Shown here: positions 14,884 through 22,233 of the stretch, one piece after another | Layout of the letters: every line of letters begins with the position of its first letter | Numbering within the stretch: position 1 is the first letter of the stretch | The notes under the pieces: model-generated | The model's database searches: none | What the model was told of the DNA's origin: nothing | What the model saw: only the letters and a program-made list of their open reading frames with translations | Translations under genes and position numbers: made by a program | Assembly (NCBI GenBank): GCA_005888335.1 | Contig: VAWY01000050.1 | Coordinates: 1-22,708 of the forward strand | Reading direction: 5' to 3' | Source: Actinomycetota bacterium | GTDB lineage: Bacteria; Actinomycetota; Thermoleophilia; Solirubrobacterales; Solirubrobacteraceae | DNA: 22,708 nt

Positions 14884-15944
14884 TCCAGCCCATGGAGCGC
14901 ATCGCCCGCGAGCAGTGGGCGCCCGACGGCGTCTACCTCAACACCGCGAGCTACGGCCTGCCGCCGAAGGTCGGGTGGGACGCCCTTCAGGCGGCGCTGG
15001 CCGACTGGCGCGGTGGGCGCACGAGCTGGGAGCACTGGGGCGAGGCCACGGAGCGCTCGCGCGAGGCGTGGGCGGCGATGGTCGGCGTGAGCGCCGGCGA
15101 CGTCGCGGTGGGCGCGACCGTCTCGGGGCTCGTCGGCCTCGTGGCCGCGTCGCTGCCGGCGGGCGCGCGGGTCGTGGCGCCCGACGTCGAGTTCACGTCG
15201 ACGCTCTTCCCCTTCCTCGTCGCGCAGGAGGAAGGCCGCGCCACCGTCCGGACGGTCCCGCCGGCCGAGCTCGCGGAGGCGGTCGACTCGGCCACGGACG
15301 TCGTCGCCTTCAGCGCCGTGCAGATGAGCACCGGCGAGGTCGCCGACCTCGACGCGATCGCCGCGGCGGCCGAGGCCCACGGCGCGATCACGGTCGTCGA
15401 CGCGACGCAGGCCTGCGGGTGGCTGCCGCTCGACGCCTCGCGCTTCGACGTCGTCGTCGCCGGCGCCTACAAGTGGCTCATGTCACCGCGGGGGACCGCC
15501 TTCATGGCGCTGCGCCGGGACCGCCTCCGCGAGACCGTCCCGTGGGCCGCCGGGTGGTATGCGGGCGCGGACGTCCACGGCTCGTACTTCGGGCCGCCGC
15601 TGCGTCTCGCCGACGCCGCGCGCCGCCTCGACACCTCGCCGGCGTGGTTCTCCTGGGTCGGGACCCAGCCCGCGCTCGAGCTGGTCAGCGAGATCGGCGT
15701 CGAGGCGATCCACCGCCACGACGTCGCGCTGGCCAACCGCTTTCGCGCGGGACTCGGGCTGCCGCCGGGTGACTCGGCGATCGTCTCAGTCGACCTGCCG
15801 GGCGCCGCCGAGCGCCTCGAGGCGGCGGGAATCATCGCGGCGCTGCGCGGCGGCCGGCTCCGCGCGTCGTGGCACGTCTACAACACCGAGGCCGACGTGG
15901 ATCGGGTCCTCGATGTGCTGGGTCAGCCGGCGACCGCGGCGTAG
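14880..15944 (+). CDS. Class V aminotransferase/cysteine desulfurase-like PLP enzyme
   Basis: A PLP-dependent fold-type I enzyme of 354 aa. The Schiff-base lysine is K198 in GAYKWL, and D174 with Q177 (VVDATQACGW) matches the residues that hold the PLP ring. An N-terminal YLNTASYGLPP motif is typical of the isopenicillin-N-epimerase/selenocysteine-lyase-like branch. No convincing cysteine-desulfurase active-site Cys loop is seen, so sulfur chemistry is doubtful. Sugar aminotransferases usually belong to the DegT/DnrJ/EryC1 family, so a place in a glycosyltransferase operon is unusual. The gene overlaps the GT2 stop (ATGA), and an in-frame ATG four codons later is a possible start. Its 3' end overlaps the convergent GT4 gene by 22 bp. 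Substrate unknown. Confidence 0.85.
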   Translation: MIQPMERIAREQWAPDGVYLNTASYGLPPKVGWDALQAALADWRGGRTSWEHWGEATERSREAWAAMVGVSAGDVAVGATVSGLVGLVAASLPAGARVVAPDVEFTSTLFPFLVAQEEGRATVRTVPPAELAEAVDSATDVVAFSAVQMSTGEVADLDAIAAAAEAHGAITVVDATQACGWLPLDASRFDVVVAGAYKWLMSPRGTAFMALRRDRLRETVPWAAGWYAGADVHGSYFGPPLRLADAARRLDTSPAWFSWVGTQPALELVSEIGVEAIHRHDVALANRFRAGLGLPPGDSAIVSVDLPGAAERLEAAGIIAALRGGRLRASWHVYNTEADVDRVLDVLGQPATAA

Positions 15945-16840
15945 ACGGCCCACGTCGCCCGTCCCGCGTCCGCCCACGTCCACGGCGGGGGCGGCGGCGC
16001 CGGGCGGGAGGCGGCCTCGCCCGCGGCCATGAGCCCGGCGAGGTCGGCGGGCTCGACGAACGTCGCGCGGCCGTCGAGGACCTCGCGCAGCGCGGGCACG
16101 TCGCACGTGGCGACCGGCGTCCCGCAGGCGAGCGCCTCGACGGCAGGGAGGCCGAAGCCCTCGTCGTCGGACGGGAAGACGAGGGCGCGCGCTCCCGTGT
16201 AGAGCGCCGCGAGGTCGTCGTCGGGCACCAGGCCGGTGAGGATCACGCCGGGCAGCGCCTCGGCCCACGGCCGGGTCGGCCCGACGAGGACGAGCGGCAG
16301 CCGGCGCGGCGCCGCCACGAGCGAGGCGACGCGCTTGCGCGGATCGGGGCGCTCGAGCCCGCCCACCCAGAGCAGGTAGTCCTCGGGAATCGCGTAGCGC
16401 TCGCGCACCGCGGCGACCTCCTCGGGCGGCCGCGCGTGCAGCTGGGGCGCCGGCGCCTCGGGAATGACGGCGATGCGCTCGGGCTCGATCCGCAGGCGCT
16501 CGACCGCGTCGCGGGCGACCGCCGCGGTCGGGACGATCACGCGGTCGGCGCGCTCGACGGCCAGGTAGCGCAGGCGGAAGCGCACGCCGGTGCGCAGGTA
16601 CTCGCCCGGGCGCTTCAGGGGGATGAGGTCGTGCAGCGTGACGACCTGGGGGCAGCGGATGCGCAGCAGCGCGCCGTCGATCCACGGCGAGTGGAAGACG
16701 TGGCAGGCGCGCGGGCGGTGCGTGTCGAGCACCTCCGCGCCCTCGGGCGCCGTGGCGTCGAGCGCCGCGCGCAGGCAGCGCACGTAGCGCCCGATGCCGC
16801 GCGGGTCGCCCGCCCCGCGCGCGTCGAACCCTACGCGCAC
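15923..16840 (-). CDS. Glycosyltransferase, GT4 family (GIGRY-type N-terminus)
   Basis: A predicted retaining transferase of 305 aa. The start VRVGFDARGAG is followed by RGIGRYVRCLRAAL, the subgroup hallmark. VVTLHDLIPLK, a RVIVPTAAVARDAV helix, the donor-domain start YLLWVGGLERPDPRKR and the EX7E motif EGFGLPAVE come later. The GTG at 16840 lies 10 nt inside the upstream GT4 gene, so the two are coupled. A Pro-rich stretch (RPAPPPPPW) near the C-terminus precedes a WADAGRATW helix. It is a paralogue of the genes at 12983 and 18517. Donor and acceptor are unknown. Confidence 0.87.
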   Translation of the reverse strand: MRVGFDARGAGDPRGIGRYVRCLRAALDATAPEGAEVLDTHRPRACHVFHSPWIDGALLRIRCPQVVTLHDLIPLKRPGEYLRTGVRFRLRYLAVERADRVIVPTAAVARDAVERLRIEPERIAVIPEAPAPQLHARPPEEVAAVRERYAIPEDYLLWVGGLERPDPRKRVASLVAAPRRLPLVLVGPTRPWAEALPGVILTGLVPDDDLAALYTGARALVFPSDDEGFGLPAVEALACGTPVATCDVPALREVLDGRATFVEPADLAGLMAAGEAASRPAPPPPPWTWADAGRATWAVYAAVAG

Positions 16841-17898
16841 GGCCCCGTCGCCGTGCGGCCGTCGGACCGCCGGCGATCCGTGTCGATCGGGACCGCGCAC
16901 GCTTCCACGAGGTCGCCCACGCGGCGCGCGTACGCGCCGGCCTCCCAGCGGCGAGCGGCGCGCGCGGCGGCTGCGCCGAGCTCGTCGCGGCGCGCGAGGA
17001 CGCGCAGGACCGCCTCGGCCAGCGCGGCCGGATCGTCCGGCGCCACCAGCGCGCCCGTGACCCCGTCCTCGACGACCTCGGCCAGCCCGTCCACGCGCGT
17101 GGCGACCACCGGCGTGCCGACCGCCATCGCCTCGGCCAGGACCGTGCCGAACGGCTCCGAGCGCGAGGGCAGGACGAGCACGTCGAGATGGCGCATCAGC
17201 CCGGGCGCGTTGTCGACCCAACCGACGTGCTCGACCGCCGCCGCTCCCGCCACGGCGCGAGCATAGGTCGGGTCGACCGCGTAGGAGTCCTCACCAATGA
17301 GCAGGACGCGCGCTCCCGGCGCGCCCGCGCGGATCGCCGGCGCTGCCGCGACGAGCACGTCGGGCGCCTTGCGCGGCTCGAGCCGGCCGACGAACCCGAC
17401 CACCGGCCCGCCGTCGCCCCACGGCCGCGCGGCCGGCGGCGGGTCGAGCTCGACCGGGCAGCCGACGACCTCGGCCTCGAGCCCGTGCAGGCGCGCGGCG
17501 ACCGCCCTCGAGTCGGCCAGAACGAGCGCCGCCCGCCGCCAGAACCGCGGCACGCGCTCGACCATGTCGTGCACGTGCAGCACGGCACGCGCACCCCCGA
17601 GCGCCGGCAGCACCCGCGCGGCCGCCGTCCCGTTCAGGTAGACGACGTCGTGCGCCGCCGCCAGCCGCCGCGCGCGGGGCCAGCTCGCCAGCGCGCGCGC
17701 CCCCGCGCCGCGCTCCAGCCCGCCGAGCGCCAGCCGAGCCGTCGCCCAGCCCTCGGCGCGGGCGACCGAGCGCAGCGGGCCGTCGCCGGGCGTCGCCAGC
17801 GTCACGTCCCACCCCGGCCGCCGGCGCAGCAGCCGCAGCAGCCCGACCTCCGCCCCGCCCGGACGATCGACGGCGCACACGGCGAGCACGCGGGTCAC
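16831..17898 (-). CDS. Glycosyltransferase, GT4 family
   Basis: A predicted retaining transferase of 355 aa with a GT-B fold. The N-terminus VLAVCAVDRPGGAEVGLLRLL has the G-G-A-E motif of many GT4 acceptor domains. VLHVHDMVERVPRFWRRA appears mid-domain. The donor domain begins VVGFVGRLEPRKAPD, and the EX7E motif is EPFGTVLAE, followed by a D-G-L-A-E-V-V-E-D-G-V-T-G segment common in the family. The GTG at 17898 was chosen because a TACCCT -10-like element ends 8 nt upstream. Upstream extension would run into the divergent methyltransferase promoter. It heads a two-gene minus-strand block. Confidence 0.88.
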   Translation of the reverse strand: MTRVLAVCAVDRPGGAEVGLLRLLRRRPGWDVTLATPGDGPLRSVARAEGWATARLALGGLERGAGARALASWPRARRLAAAHDVVYLNGTAAARVLPALGGARAVLHVHDMVERVPRFWRRAALVLADSRAVAARLHGLEAEVVGCPVELDPPPAARPWGDGGPVVGFVGRLEPRKAPDVLVAAAPAIRAGAPGARVLLIGEDSYAVDPTYARAVAGAAAVEHVGWVDNAPGLMRHLDVLVLPSRSEPFGTVLAEAMAVGTPVVATRVDGLAEVVEDGVTGALVAPDDPAALAEAVLRVLARRDELGAAAARAARRWEAGAYARRVGDLVEACAVPIDTDRRRSDGRTATGPCA

Positions 17899-17906
17899 GG
17901 GGCCGC

Positions 17907-17912
17907 AGGGTA
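17907..17912 (-). promoter_or_regulatory. -10 element for the minus-strand GT4 pair
   Basis: TACCCT on the minus strand ends 8 nt before the GTG at 17898. It overlaps the opposite-strand TACGGT by two bases. Its -35 region would lie over the first codons of the methyltransferase; GTGGGA at 17935-17930 is the only weak candidate. Confidence 0.4.
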
Positions 17913-17916
17913 CGGT
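17911..17916 (+). promoter_or_regulatory. -10 element for the methyltransferase operon
   Basis: TACGGT ends 10 nt before the ATG at 17927. No SD is present in the 10-nt interval. The two divergent start codons are only 28 bp apart, and no convincing -35 is visible on this strand. Confidence 0.4.
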
Positions 17917-17926
17917 CGCGCGCGCC

Positions 17927-18520
17927 ATGTCCCACGCCGACCTCCTCGACGCCGTCTGGGCCGCCGTCCCGCCGGAGGCCGAGCCCGAGCGCTTCGCGCT
18001 GCGCCGCGACTGGCTGCTCGCCCGCGTCTCGCCCGGCGACAAGGTCCTCGACCTCGGCTGCGGCGCCGGAGAGTTCGCCGCCGCCCTGGGCGCGCACGAG
18101 GCGATCGCCGTCGCGGTCGACGCCGCGCCCGAGGCCGTGCGGCGCGCCAAGGAGCGCGGCGTCGACGTGCTCCTCGTCAAGCCCGACGCCCCGCTGCCCT
18201 TCACCGAGGCGCAGTTCGACGCGGTCTGGATCGGCGAGACCCTCGAGCACCTCGTCGACCCGGTCGGCGCCCTGCACGAGGTGCGCCGCGTCCTGCGCCC
18301 GCGCGGGCGCCTCCTCGCCACCACGCCCGACCACCCGCCCGCGCTGCTGCGCGCGCTCGCGGACGACCCCGACCGCTTCGCCGAGCACTTCAGCCCGCGC
18401 ACCGACCACCTGCGCTTCTTCAACGAGCGCTCGCTGCGCGCGCTGCTCACCGACCTCGGCTTCCAGGACGTCGAGATCGACTCGGACGGCACGACGCTGT
18501 TCGCGCACGCGCGCTGGTGA
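17927..18520 (+). CDS. Class I SAM-dependent methyltransferase
   Basis: A soluble methyltransferase of 197 aa. SAM-binding motif I VLDLGCGAGEF is at 40-50, an acidic residue ends strand beta-2 (VAVDAAPEAV), and a motif-IV-like FDAVWIGETLEHL is followed by an L-R-P-R-G-R-L-L segment. The fold matches the Methyltransf_11-type group. In a polysaccharide locus it may methylate a sugar or a chain end, but small methyltransferases act on many substrates, so this is only context. Its stop overlaps the next glycosyltransferase start (GTGA). It is divergent from the GT4 pair across 28 bp. Confidence 0.88.
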   Translation: MSHADLLDAVWAAVPPEAEPERFALRRDWLLARVSPGDKVLDLGCGAGEFAAALGAHEAIAVAVDAAPEAVRRAKERGVDVLLVKPDAPLPFTEAQFDAVWIGETLEHLVDPVGALHEVRRVLRPRGRLLATTPDHPPALLRALADDPDRFAEHFSPRTDHLRFFNERSLRALLTDLGFQDVEIDSDGTTLFAHARW

Positions 18521-19440
18521 CGGTGAGGGTTCTCGTCGACACGACGTACCTCGCGCGCGGCCACACCGGCACCGGCACGTACCTGCGCGAGCTGCTGCGC
18601 GCGCTGGACGCCGACGTGGTGACCGCGGCCCGCCCCGACCGCTTCGCGCCGGGCCGCTCGAGCGCGCGCAACGCCGCCGCCGACGCCTGGTGGACGCAGG
18701 TCGAGCTGCCGCGCCGCGCGCGCCGCGCCAGAGCCGACCTCGTCCACCACCCGCTCCCCGCCCACAGCCCCGGCGTCCGCAACGTCGTCACCGTCCACGA
18801 CCTCGCCTTCGACGCGCACCCCGAGCTCTTCGACCGGCGCTTCGCCCTCTACGCCCGGCTCGCCCACGCCCGCGCCGCGCGCGCCGCCGACGCCGTCATC
18901 GCCGTCTCGCACACCACCGCGAACGACGCCATGACGAGATGGGGGCTTCGGCGCAGCAAGGTCGTGGTGGCCCACCACGGCCCCGGCCAGCCGCTCGGCC
19001 CGATCACCCGCCAGGCGCCGCGCCACGTCCTCTACGTCGGCGACGCCGAGCCGCGCAAGAACCTCCCGCTCCTGCGCGAGGCGGTCGCCCGCTTCGGCCG
19101 CCTTCCGCTGCGCATCGCGACACCCGCCGACGACCTCGCCGACCTGCACGCCCACGCCCTCGCGCTCGTGCACCCGGCCCTCCACGAGGGCTTCGGCCTG
19201 ACGGCGCTCGAGGCGCTCGCCGCCGGGACGCCCGTCGTCGCCTATCCGAGCCTCGCCGTGCGCGAGATCTGCGGCGACGCGGCCCTCTACGCGACCACCG
19301 CCGACGGCCTCGCCGCCCACCTGCGCCGCCTGCACGACGACCCGGAGTCGGCGCCCGACGGACGTGCGCAGGCAGGGCGCTTCTCGTGGGCGCGGTGCGC
19401 CGACGAGCACCTGCGGGCCTATACGCTCGCCGTCCGATGA
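18517..19440 (+). CDS. Glycosyltransferase, GT4 family (GTGTY-type N-terminus)
   Basis: A predicted retaining transferase of 307 aa. The start is followed by VLVDTTYLARGHTGTGTYLREL, equivalent to the GIGRY helix of its paralogues in this window. VVTVHDLAFDAHPELF, VIAVSHTTANDAMTRWG and the EX7E motif EGFGLTALE then follow. Between the two domains the protein is short, and the donor domain starts VLYVGDAEPRKNLPLL. GTG 18517 overlaps the methyltransferase stop by 4 nt; a second GTG two codons later (18523) is also possible. The 3' end overlaps the next start (ATGA). Donor sugar unknown. Confidence 0.87.
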   Translation: MTVRVLVDTTYLARGHTGTGTYLRELLRALDADVVTAARPDRFAPGRSSARNAAADAWWTQVELPRRARRARADLVHHPLPAHSPGVRNVVTVHDLAFDAHPELFDRRFALYARLAHARAARAADAVIAVSHTTANDAMTRWGLRRSKVVVAHHGPGQPLGPITRQAPRHVLYVGDAEPRKNLPLLREAVARFGRLPLRIATPADDLADLHAHALALVHPALHEGFGLTALEALAAGTPVVAYPSLAVREICGDAALYATTADGLAAHLRRLHDDPESAPDGRAQAGRFSWARCADEHLRAYTLAVR

Positions 19441-20630
19441 GGGTGGCGATCCTGGGCACCCGCGGGATCCCCGCGGCCTACTCCGGCTTCGAGACCGCCG
19501 CCGAGCAGCTCGCCCACCGGCTGTCCGAGCGCGGCCACGAGGTCGTCGTCTACTGCCGCCCGCACGTCGTCGACCGGCGCCTGAAGCACTGGCGCGGCGC
19601 CCGGCTCGTGCACCTGCCGACGGTCCGCAACAAGTACCTCGACACGCTCGTGCACACCGCGCTGAGTGCCCTGCACGCGTCGCGCACGCTCAAGCCCGAC
19701 GTCGCGCTGTTCTTCATCGCCGGCAACAGCCCGATCTGCCTGGTGACGCGCCGCGCGGGCATCCCGACGGTCATCAACGTCGACGGGCTGGACTCCACGC
19801 GCGCCAAGTGGCCCCCGCTGGCCAAGGCCTACCTGCGCTTCGCGGAGCGCAACGCGCCGCGCTGGGCCGACGTCGCGCTGACCGACTCGCACGCGGTCGC
19901 CGACGTCTTCGAGCGCCGCTACGGGCGGCGGATCGGCGCCGTGCCCTACGGGGTCGAGGACCCCGGCCACGCCGGGACGGCCACGCTCGAGCGCCTCGGG
20001 CTCGAGCCGCGCCGCTACGTCCTGTTCGTCGGCCGCCTCGAGCCCGAGAACAACCCGCACCTGCTCGTCGACGCCTTCGCCCGCATCCCCGCCGAGCGCG
20101 CCCGCGGCATGAAGCTCGTCGTGGTCGGCGGCGCGCCCTACGCCGGCGACTACATCCGCCAGGTGCGCCGCAAGGGCGACCCGCGCGTGCTGTTCCCCGG
20201 CTACCTGTTCGGGCGCGACTACTGGGAGCTCCAGCGTCACGCCTACCTGTTCTGCGCGCCCACCGAGGTCGGCGGCACGCACCCTGTCATCCTCGAGGCG
20301 CTCGCCGCGGGCAACTGCGTGCTGGTCAACGACCACGCGCCCAACGTCGAGACGGTCGGCGACGCCGGCGTGACGTTCTCCGGCCAGGAGGGCGTCGGGA
20401 GCCTGGCCGCCCAACTCGAGCGGCTCTTCGACGAGCCCGACATCGTCGAGGCCTACCGCGCGCGGGCGCGCGAGCGGGCCAAGCGCTACCGCTGGGAGGC
20501 GGTCACCGACAACTACGAGCGCCTGCTGCTCGACGCGATCGCCGCCGGCGGCCACGGAGCGCTGCCGGACGAGCTGATCGACCGCGACCCGCTGACGGTG
20601 CTCAGCGCCGCGGTGTCCGGCGGACGCTGA
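19437..20630 (+). CDS. DUF1972-type glycosyltransferase (GT4, rhamnosyltransferase-like)
   Basis: 397 aa. The N-terminal GTRGIPAAYSGFET motif (7-20) is the hallmark of the DUF1972 domain found in rhamnosyl- and related transferases of capsule and O-antigen loci. The middle has VINVDGLDSTRAKW, also typical. The donor domain starts YVLFVGRLEPENNPHLLVDAF, and the catalytic region reads PTEVGGTHPVILEAL, where the first Glu of EX7E sits in TEVGGTHPVILE. It is the last gene of a three-gene block and starts inside the previous stop (ATGA). Its last 29 bp overlap the convergent glycosidase gene. Acceptor and sugar are unknown. Confidence 0.88.
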   Translation: MRVAILGTRGIPAAYSGFETAAEQLAHRLSERGHEVVVYCRPHVVDRRLKHWRGARLVHLPTVRNKYLDTLVHTALSALHASRTLKPDVALFFIAGNSPICLVTRRAGIPTVINVDGLDSTRAKWPPLAKAYLRFAERNAPRWADVALTDSHAVADVFERRYGRRIGAVPYGVEDPGHAGTATLERLGLEPRRYVLFVGRLEPENNPHLLVDAFARIPAERARGMKLVVVGGAPYAGDYIRQVRRKGDPRVLFPGYLFGRDYWELQRHAYLFCAPTEVGGTHPVILEALAAGNCVLVNDHAPNVETVGDAGVTFSGQEGVGSLAAQLERLFDEPDIVEAYRARARERAKRYRWEAVTDNYERLLLDAIAAGGHGALPDELIDRDPLTVLSAAVSGGR

Positions 20631-22233
20631 CCGCGCGGCTGGTGTGGTCGCCCCAGCGCAGGCGCATGACGCCGGCGCCGGGGAAGCGCACGTGCCCGTC
20701 GACGTAGCCGTAGGCGCCGTCGGCGTGCAGCGCGGCGAGCGCGCGCCAGCGCGCCGAGCGCGGCGAGCGGAACTCGACCGCCACGTCCTGGGCGCTGTTG
20801 TTGGGCGCGCAGCGCGCCATGCCCCACACGCGCAGGCTCCGGCCGCGGGCGAACGTGGTGCGCGGCAGGTAGACCGGCAGCTCGAAGGCGTCGTAGGAGG
20901 GCTTGCGCGCGCCGCCCTGCGTCATGAGCCCGCTCTGGAACGTGAGGCCGATGTCGCCGCCATCGTCGCGCAGCAGGAACTGGCCGAGCGTGCGCACCAT
21001 CGGGTTGACGTAGGTTAGGAATTCAGACTCGTCCAGATACGCGGCCTGCTGGGCCCAGCTGACGCCGAAGCGGTCGGGCGGGTTGGTCTGGTAGCCGAAC
21101 TCCGTGAGGTAGAGCGGCAGGCCGCCGGGCCGCGGCCGCCCGTAGCGGCGCAGCGCGCCGGAGAGGGTGGCGGTCAGCTGCGGCAGGTTGGCGATCGTCA
21201 CCCAGTCGCGGTGCAGCGGAGCGCGGTGCGGCGAGAAGGTCAGCTCGTACGGGTGGTGCGCCCAGCCGCCGGCGTCGAAGAGCACGGGGTGGTCGGCGGC
21301 GAAGCTCGCCTGGCCGGCGGCGTCGGCGGGGCACCCGAGCGCGGTCGCCGCTGCGCCCCGCAGCGGGCGCAGCGCCCGATCGACGCAGTACAGCGCGCGG
21401 ATGAAGCGCAGCGGGTCGATGCCGCGCGTGGTGCCGCGGCGTGTGACGAGGCCCTTGGGCGCCGTCTCGCCGACCAGGATCGTGTCCTGGCCGTGGCCGG
21501 TGCCCTGCAGCGCGCCCCACGCGGCGTCGGCCAGGCCGCGGTAGACGCGCGGCGCGGCCTCCGACCATCGCCCGCCGTCCTGCGTCCACTGCGGCGTCAG
21601 CCACCCCGGGTGGTTGGGCTCGTTCCAGATCGCCCAGTAGTCGGCGCGCGGCAGCGGCCCGCTGTCGGACGGCGCCTGGGCGGCGCGCGCGACCGGAGGC
21701 GGCGGGATGACCACGCCGCCGCCGTCGTCGGGCGCCGGGGCGGGCGCGGGCGGGGCCGGCGGCGTGTAGTCGCCGCTGTAGCGCCGCGAGACCGCGGTCA
21801 CGAACGCGCCGAACTCGGCCGCGGACGGCGCGTAGGTGGCCTCGATGTCCGCGCGCTCGGGCTTGCCGGTCGCCCACAGCGGGGCCGGTCCGGTGAGGTC
21901 GAAGTTCAGCCCGAGCCCGCGCGCCGCGGCCAGGCGCACGAGCCGGTCGTAGCGCGCCCAGTTGCCGGGCGGGTACGCGGCCGGGTCGGTCGCGTCGAAG
22001 CCGGGCCTGGTCTTCGACTTCGCGTCGGGCGCGATCGCGTTCCAGAACACCGAGACGCGCACGCGGTCGGCGCCGAGCGCCCTGATCGTGTCGAGCGTCC
22101 TGGCCTGCGTCGCGGCGCTGCCGAAGACGAGCAGGTCGTCGTCCTGGAACGTCGTCTCCTCGCGCGCGGACGCGTGCGCCGCGGCGGGGACGGCGAGCAG
22201 CAGGAGGGCGACGACCGCGAAAAGCGACCTCAC
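20602..22233 (-). CDS. Secreted glycoside hydrolase-like protein (clan GH-A, GH39/GH5-like barrel)
   Basis: 543 aa. A Sec signal peptide lies at about 1-22 (hydrophobic run, then AHA-SA). A (beta/alpha)8 barrel follows, with strand RVRVSVFWNAIAP, the acid/base E205 in IWNEPNHPGW and the likely nucleophile E378 in LYLTEFGYQ. This is the two-Glu layout of clan GH-A. A Pro/Ala/Gly-rich low-complexity insert of about 30 residues comes between the RRYSGDY helix and the catalytic YWAIWNEPN strand, which is odd. A C-terminal beta domain covers about 435-540. It would act outside the cell on a glycan, perhaps the locus product. GTG 22233 overlaps the TPR gene stop (GTGA). The substrate cannot be told. 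Confidence 0.8.
   Translation of the reverse strand: MRSLFAVVALLLLAVPAAAHASAREETTFQDDDLLVFGSAATQARTLDTIRALGADRVRVSVFWNAIAPDAKSKTRPGFDATDPAAYPPGNWARYDRLVRLAAARGLGLNFDLTGPAPLWATGKPERADIEATYAPSAAEFGAFVTAVSRRYSGDYTPPAPPAPAPAPDDGGGVVIPPPPVARAAQAPSDSGPLPRADYWAIWNEPNHPGWLTPQWTQDGGRWSEAAPRVYRGLADAAWGALQGTGHGQDTILVGETAPKGLVTRRGTTRGIDPLRFIRALYCVDRALRPLRGAAATALGCPADAAGQASFAADHPVLFDAGGWAHHPYELTFSPHRAPLHRDWVTIANLPQLTATLSGALRRYGRPRPGGLPLYLTEFGYQTNPPDRFGVSWAQQAAYLDESEFLTYVNPMVRTLGQFLLRDDGGDIGLTFQSGLMTQGGARKPSYDAFELPVYLPRTTFARGRSLRVWGMARCAPNNSAQDVAVEFRSPRSARWRALAALHADGAYGYVDGHVRFPGAGVMRLRWGDHTSRAVSVRRTPRR

Noticed and set aside
16831..19410. A fused 859-codon minus-strand frame suggesting a two-domain glycosyltransferase
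   Set aside because: Only the part from the GTG at 17898 has GT4 motifs. The upstream part is antisense to the methyltransferase and another GT4, so the fusion is an artefact of missing stops.
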